NCBI GenBank assembly: GCA_037447655.1
Contig: JBBHKE010002326.1
Location: 1 to 30,732, forward strand
Direction: 5' to 3'
From: Zygnema cylindricum
Taxonomy: Eukaryota; Streptophyta; Zygnematophyceae; Zygnematales; Zygnemataceae
DNA: 30,732 bases
The translations under genes were made by a program, and so were the position numbers. Below are positions 26,919-30,732 of the stretch, piece after piece (the stretch's first letter is position 1; the number at the start of each line of letters is the position of its first letter). The notes beneath the pieces were generated by a model. That model was not told the origin of the DNA, did no database searches, and saw only the letters and a program-made list of their open reading frames with translations.

Positions 26919-29900
26919 GTACGGTTTCCTTCTTTTCGTTTTTCTTTTATATTGTTGTTGGGTTTGTTTGTTCGTGCGTTGGGTTTGTTTAGATATTTGT
27001 TTGATAGTTTCTCTTTTCTTTTCTTACATCGTTCTTTTTGTATTCGACGGTTCTCTTTTTTTGTAGTTTTGGTTTGTTCAAGTGTTTGTTTCTCTGTTTG
27101 TTCTTTTGTTTTTTTCTTATTTTGTCTTTTGTTTTTTTATTTAATTTTTTTTGTTTGCTTGCTTGTCTCTCACTTTAGTTTTTTCCGTCTTTGAAGTTTC
27201 TGTGTTTCTTTCATAATTGTTTCCTTTACTTTTCCATTTGTTTATTTATTTGTGTGTTTACTTTTCTTTCTATTTCTCTGCTTTTTTCCCTTCTTTTCTT
27301 TTTGAATTATGGATATATTTTTTGGAATGTAGATGGCTTATGAATCGAACATTAAGGGGTATTATCGCACCCCAAATTGGGAACCTCACTCAACTCCAAT
27401 TCATGTACGTGATTTTTATTTTTGGAATTTGAATTTTTGGGATATGGACCCTTTTGGGTTTTACAATTTTTGGCATTTTTAGCATTTTTGCAAATTTGTT
27501 TTTGGGAAATTTTTTGGACTTGGGATTTTTTGGAATTTGGAATTAGTGGGATGTTTAGCTGTTACCCTAATGTAGTATACGCTATCTTTAATACATTTAT
27601 CCAAAATTAAATGGATTTTCACACTAATTTATGCTTTTTTTTAGCGCAAATTTCACCACTATTTACATCACCATTATTAGTGTGAATTGTAAAGCCAAAT
27701 TTATGTTTATAAGCGATGCGAGTGCAAACTATATTTAATATATTTATCCCAAAACTAGATGGAATTCCACACGAATCTATGTTTTTTTATTGCACAAATT
27801 GAAATAATTCGATTTAAAGAGACATAAATTGCTTAATGCATAATTAACATTTTGTTTGTGATGAGATTTTTTGGGATAAATACGTTAACAATAATAGATA
27901 CTTACACATTTATTTATGTTAACAATCCACACTAATAACGGTGATGTAAATAATGGTGATAATGATGTCTAATTTAGGACACTGGACACAAAATTGGTTT
28001 TGGGAATAAATACACTAAAGATAGTACGTATTTCCCACGTGTAGATTCGCTAATCAAACCCACACTAATAATGGTGATGTAATAATGGCGATGATGAAGG
28101 TTAATGTATAACATTGGAAATAAAAAAAGACATTTTTTTGTGATGAGGTTTTTTGGAGGACAAATAGGCTAAAGGTAGTTTGTCCAAACATCAATAATTA
28201 CACACATAGAATTGGTAACTTAATCCACAAAAAAATTGGTGACATTGATGTTTTTCTTATGACATTGAACATAAAATGAAATTGGTTTCAGCGATAAATA
28301 CACTAAAGATAGTACGTATTTACACATATAGATTTGGTAACTAAATCATCCACACTAAAAACGGTGATGTGAATGATGGTGTTATTAACTTATGACATTG
28401 GGCATTAGAAAAAGGCATTTCTTTATTTATTTACTTGTTTATTTATAATTTTTTATTTTTTTTTGGAACAGTTGGCTTCAAGACAATAATTTGAGTGGAG
28501 TTATTCCGCCATCGATCGGAAAATTGTCTCTCCTTCAAGAATTGTAAGATAGGATCCCTTTATTTTAATGCATTTTATATACTTTTGTTTTTTTTGTTTT
28601 CTTGTTTTCTGAGAATTTACTATTTATGGGGAGAGGGGGAGGGAGAGGGGGAGGAAAAAGGGTGGGAGAGAGGGAGAGGGAAAAATTTCTGAGAAGAAAC
28701 TTTTGGGTTGGATGTGAAAAGGATTCTAAATAACAACAAATTAAATGGAACCATTCCAGTTTCTATTACTGGATTGACAAATCTCCAATTCTTGTAAGCA
28801 CTTACTTTCTGTGATCCATAATTTTTTGTGTTTTTTCTTTTTTCATTTTTGTTGTTTTTTTTTGGTCATTTTTTGCTGTATTTTTGGGTCATTTTGTTGT
28901 TTTTTTATGTTTTTTGTTTTTTTTTGTTTTTTGTGAGAAACTATGTTATGGGAAATAGCATTTATGCCAAAAATAATGAAAGAGAGAAGAATAAAAACTC
29001 AATTTAAAATTAATTGAGTCGATAAACGAAAAAATAATCTGAGAATAATCGAAAAAGTAATCGAAAAAACATTATGAAATTTTATAAACCAAACCAAATT
29101 GGCACAATGTATATGGTTTAAGGTTTTTTTAGGGTTAAAAAACCCTTGAATTTTGGGGTTTATATGGGGTTTTAGGTATTTGAGTTATAACCAACTGACA
29201 GGAGGCATTCCGACATCCATCGGAGGAATGATTAATCTCTCCGATTTGTACGACCGTAGTTCTTTTGCCTTTTTCTCTCATAACAATGATTTTTATTGTT
29301 ATCATTATCATTTTCTATTTTCTCTCTCTCTCCCTCTCCTACTCTCTCGCTCTCTCTCCCCCCCTCTCTCTCTCTCGCTCTCTCTCTCTCTGTTTGACAA
29401 ATGAAAACGGTTTTTAGCGGTTTTTCCTTTTTACCTATGATTGTCTTTGCACAATAATTGTTGGAATATTGGTCTAAGCAATGGAGAGTAGGGGCGATGA
29501 AACAGACAACTAAACAACAACAAATTGAATGGAAGCATCCCAACATCGATCGGTCAAATGGAGTCTCTTTGGTTTCTGTAAGTCAATCTTCTGGAATTTT
29601 GGATGTTGAATGTTAATTGTTGAATATTTAATATTGAATGTTGAAAGCTGAATGTTGAATGTTGAATGTGAATTTTAATCTCGTCGTTAAACGAGAAATT
29701 TCTAATGTTAAATGTTGACTGTTGTTGTTGAATGTTCAATGTTGATTGCTGATTTTGAATGCTAGATGTTGAATGTTGAATGTTGATTCTGAATGTGCAA
29801 TGTCTGATGCTGAGTGTTAAGTGCTGAATTTTGAATCTTTAATGTTGATGTAATGAATGTCAAATGTCCAATGTTTTGTGTTGAGTGACGTATTTTTATT

Positions 29901-30732
29901 TCCGAATGCTGGGTGGGAAATGTCAAATATCTTAATGTTTATTTGAAGTTTCTAAGCAGTGTGAGTCTAGAACATTGAATGTCGAGTTTTGCATCTTGAA
30001 TATAGAATTTCATATTTTAAATGTTCAAAACTCGCAAATATTAAGCCTTGTGAAATTCGACTGCTATATGTTTAATGCTGTGTAAACCATTGAATGTTGA
30101 ATCTAAAAATTTTAATTGCTGAATTTTGAATGTTAAACGTTAAAATGTTGAATGTTAAGAAATTATTGAAGTAATTTCAGAAAGAAAACGCTTAAATCGT
30201 TTGGCAATCCTAAAGTATGCATGACAAAAAAATAATGTTAAGAGTTTTGAAACATTATTCACATCCAATGCAAGGGCAAAAAAATCTCCAATTTCGATTC
30301 AAGATTTTTTATTTTTTTGATTTTCGAATAATTTTGCCAGTAAAAGAAAGTATCACAATTCAATAGAAAATTAAAAATGAAGGGGGGAGAGGGAAGGAAA
30401 CAGATTTCTTAACGATAATTTATTGAGTGGAGCAATTCCTTCAACTATTGGAAACCTGACATCCCTTCAAGTTTTGTAAGTTACCAAAAAGTAAACAAAA
30501 CAGTTCAGTTAATAAAGGTTTTGAATCATTATGTATCTAAATATGTTAAATGGGAAAAAAAATTGTGCTTAAAATGTTCTTAAAGATTCAATTTTTGACC
30601 CGTAAATAATTCAACTCTAAGTGATGCATGAAACAGTCGTATGTTTTAATTTATAGATTTTGAGGAAAGCATTTTCGGTTAAAGTTGTTGCATTATTTGA
30701 AGTCTCTCTCTCCCTCCCTCTCCCTCCCCCTC
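26807..30732 (+). CDS. Leucine-rich repeat protein gene, 5' part, seven exons seen, continues past window
   Basis: A spliced gene runs 26,807-26,918, 27,333-27,404, 28,472-28,543, 28,722-28,793, 29,176-29,247, 29,506-29,577 and 30,404-30,475. The last intron is open at the right edge. Exon 1 encodes an N-terminal cap with the cysteine pair CTDTYFIC followed by DDSGYV. Each of the next six exons is exactly 72 nt and encodes one 24-residue repeat of form LxxNxLxGxIPxxIGxL. All six junctions have phase-2 GT-AG introns. Such repeats form a curved solenoid for ligand or protein binding, as in plant receptor-like kinases and LRR proteins. The C-terminus is outside the window, so kinase, membrane or other domains cannot be judged. 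The start codon is uncertain: no clear signal peptide is seen, and either an upstream exon or in-frame readthrough from 26,665 or 26,728 is possible. Confidence 0.85.
27333..27404 (+). CDS. LRR gene exon 2 (repeat 1)
   Basis: 72 nt between acceptor AATGTAG and donor GTACGT. It reads WLMNRTLRGIIAPQIGNL with the two split codons at its edges. The usual IP is IA in this repeat, a common variation in the first repeat. Confidence 0.85.
27575..28400. repeat. Inverted and tandem array of ~140-bp repeats within LRR intron 2
   Basis: Four direct units begin near 27,867, 27,995, 28,160 and 28,291, each with AAATACACTAAAGATAGTAC-like and CACACTAATAACGGTGATG-like blocks; the third is most diverged. Two further units near 27,575-27,690 and 27,725-27,790 carry the same blocks in opposite orientation. 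The RNA of this intron could therefore fold into a long hairpin. Confidence 0.7.
28472..28543 (+). CDS. LRR gene exon 3 (repeat 2)
   Basis: 72 nt between GGAACAG and GTAAGA. It reads WLQDNNLSGVIPPSIGKL, a canonical plant-type repeat. It has a T-rich tract before the acceptor, unlike exons 4, 6 and 7. Confidence 0.9.
28627..28684 (+). repeat. Purine-only tract in LRR intron 3
   Basis: About 58 bases almost exclusively G and A (GGGGAGAGGGGGAGGG-type) occupy one third of the 178-bp intron. Confidence 0.85.
28722..28793 (+). CDS. LRR gene exon 4 (repeat 3)
   Basis: 72 nt between GTGAAAAG and GTAAGC. It reads ILNNNKLNGTIPVSITGL. The preceding intron is only 178 bp and carries a long purine run; the acceptor has no pyrimidine tract. 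Confidence 0.88.
29176..29247 (+). CDS. LRR gene exon 5 (repeat 4)
   Basis: 72 nt between GGTTTTAG and GTACGA. It reads YLSYNQLTGGIPTSIGGM. Confidence 0.9.
29318..29392 (+). repeat. (CT)n microsatellite in LRR intron 5
   Basis: An interrupted CT/TC run of ~75 bp, nearly pure pyrimidine. Confidence 0.9.
29506..29577 (+). CDS. LRR gene exon 6 (repeat 5)
   Basis: 72 nt between GATGAAACAG and GTAAGT. It reads QLNNNKLNGSIPTSIGQM, very close to the repeat of exon 4 (NNNKLNG shared at protein and DNA level), suggesting exon duplication. The acceptor region is purine-rich. Confidence 0.9.
29595..30160 (+). repeat. TTGAATG-type degenerate repeat in LRR intron 6
   Basis: Dense runs of TTGAATG, TGTTGAA and variants extend over ~280 bp and continue more sparsely to about 30,160. 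The basic period is about 7-8 bp. Confidence 0.8.
30404..30475 (+). CDS. LRR gene exon 7 (repeat 6)
   Basis: 72 nt between GGAAACAG and GTAAGT. It reads FLNDNLLSGAIPSTIGNL. It is preceded by a purine run (30,380-30,400). The following intron reaches the window edge in a CT-rich tract. Confidence 0.9.
30703..30732 (+). repeat. CT-rich tract at window edge
   Basis: A pyrimidine run (CTCTCTCTCCCTCCC-type) lies in the intron following exon 7 and is cut by the window end. Confidence 0.85.

Noticed and set aside
26889-27194. Hydrophobic 101-codon open frame after exon 1, possible membrane protein
   Set aside because: It is the T-rich first intron of the LRR gene. Phe/Leu/Val runs follow from the base composition, and the GT-AG splice sites fit the 72-nt exon pattern.
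29232-29546. 104-codon minus-strand open frame
   Set aside because: It is antisense to LRR exon 5 and to the CT microsatellite, giving an artificial Arg/Glu-rich run.

Overview
This is nuclear DNA of a eukaryote, not a bacterial or viral window. It is AT-rich and full of retroelements and non-autonomous DNA transposons. From about 26.8 kb it carries a gene whose coding exons are joined by GT-AG introns. The plant-type leucine-rich repeats (LxGxIP signature), each on its own 72-nt exon, and three Ty1/copia elements suggest a streptophyte (charophyte alga or plant). Other LRR-rich eukaryotes, such as brown algae or oomycetes, are not excluded.

Layout. 1-2.5 kb: a cluster of short inverted-repeat elements (MITE-like), including an ~820-bp foldback. 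2.5-17.9 kb: one copia element on the minus strand (here E1). Two other copia elements are nested in its gag gene. E2 (plus strand, 10,760-16,551) is flanked by the 5-bp target duplication TGAAA. E3 (minus strand, 7,066-10,327, internally deleted) is flanked by CACCG. Removing both restores a colinear E1 gag reading frame of a ~6.3-kb element. All three are dead: each has stops, frameshifts or deletions. 17.9-20.1 kb: mostly unassigned, with a decayed fragment resembling the C-terminal part of a non-LTR retroelement protein at ~18.9-19.4 kb. 20.1-22.7 kb: a non-autonomous hAT-like element with an 8-bp target duplication, a TA-flanked MITE inserted exactly at its last two bases, and two more MITEs. 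22.7-26.6 kb: no convincing gene; it holds a 24-bp triplication and a ~400-bp minisatellite with nine CACGTG sites.

26.8 kb to the right edge: the 5' part of an LRR protein gene (plus strand). It has one N-terminal-cap exon and six LRR exons, each exactly 72 nt with phase-2 introns, and continues beyond the window. The introns hold inverted and tandem arrays, purine or pyrimidine tracts and a TTGAATG-type repeat.

The most notable observation is that in all three copia elements the gag start codon appears to lie inside the LTR. The primer-binding site, of the half-initiator-tRNA type (GGTTATGGGC), is then read through as gag codons. This arrangement is known from yeast Ty1. All coordinates and alignments were made by eye.
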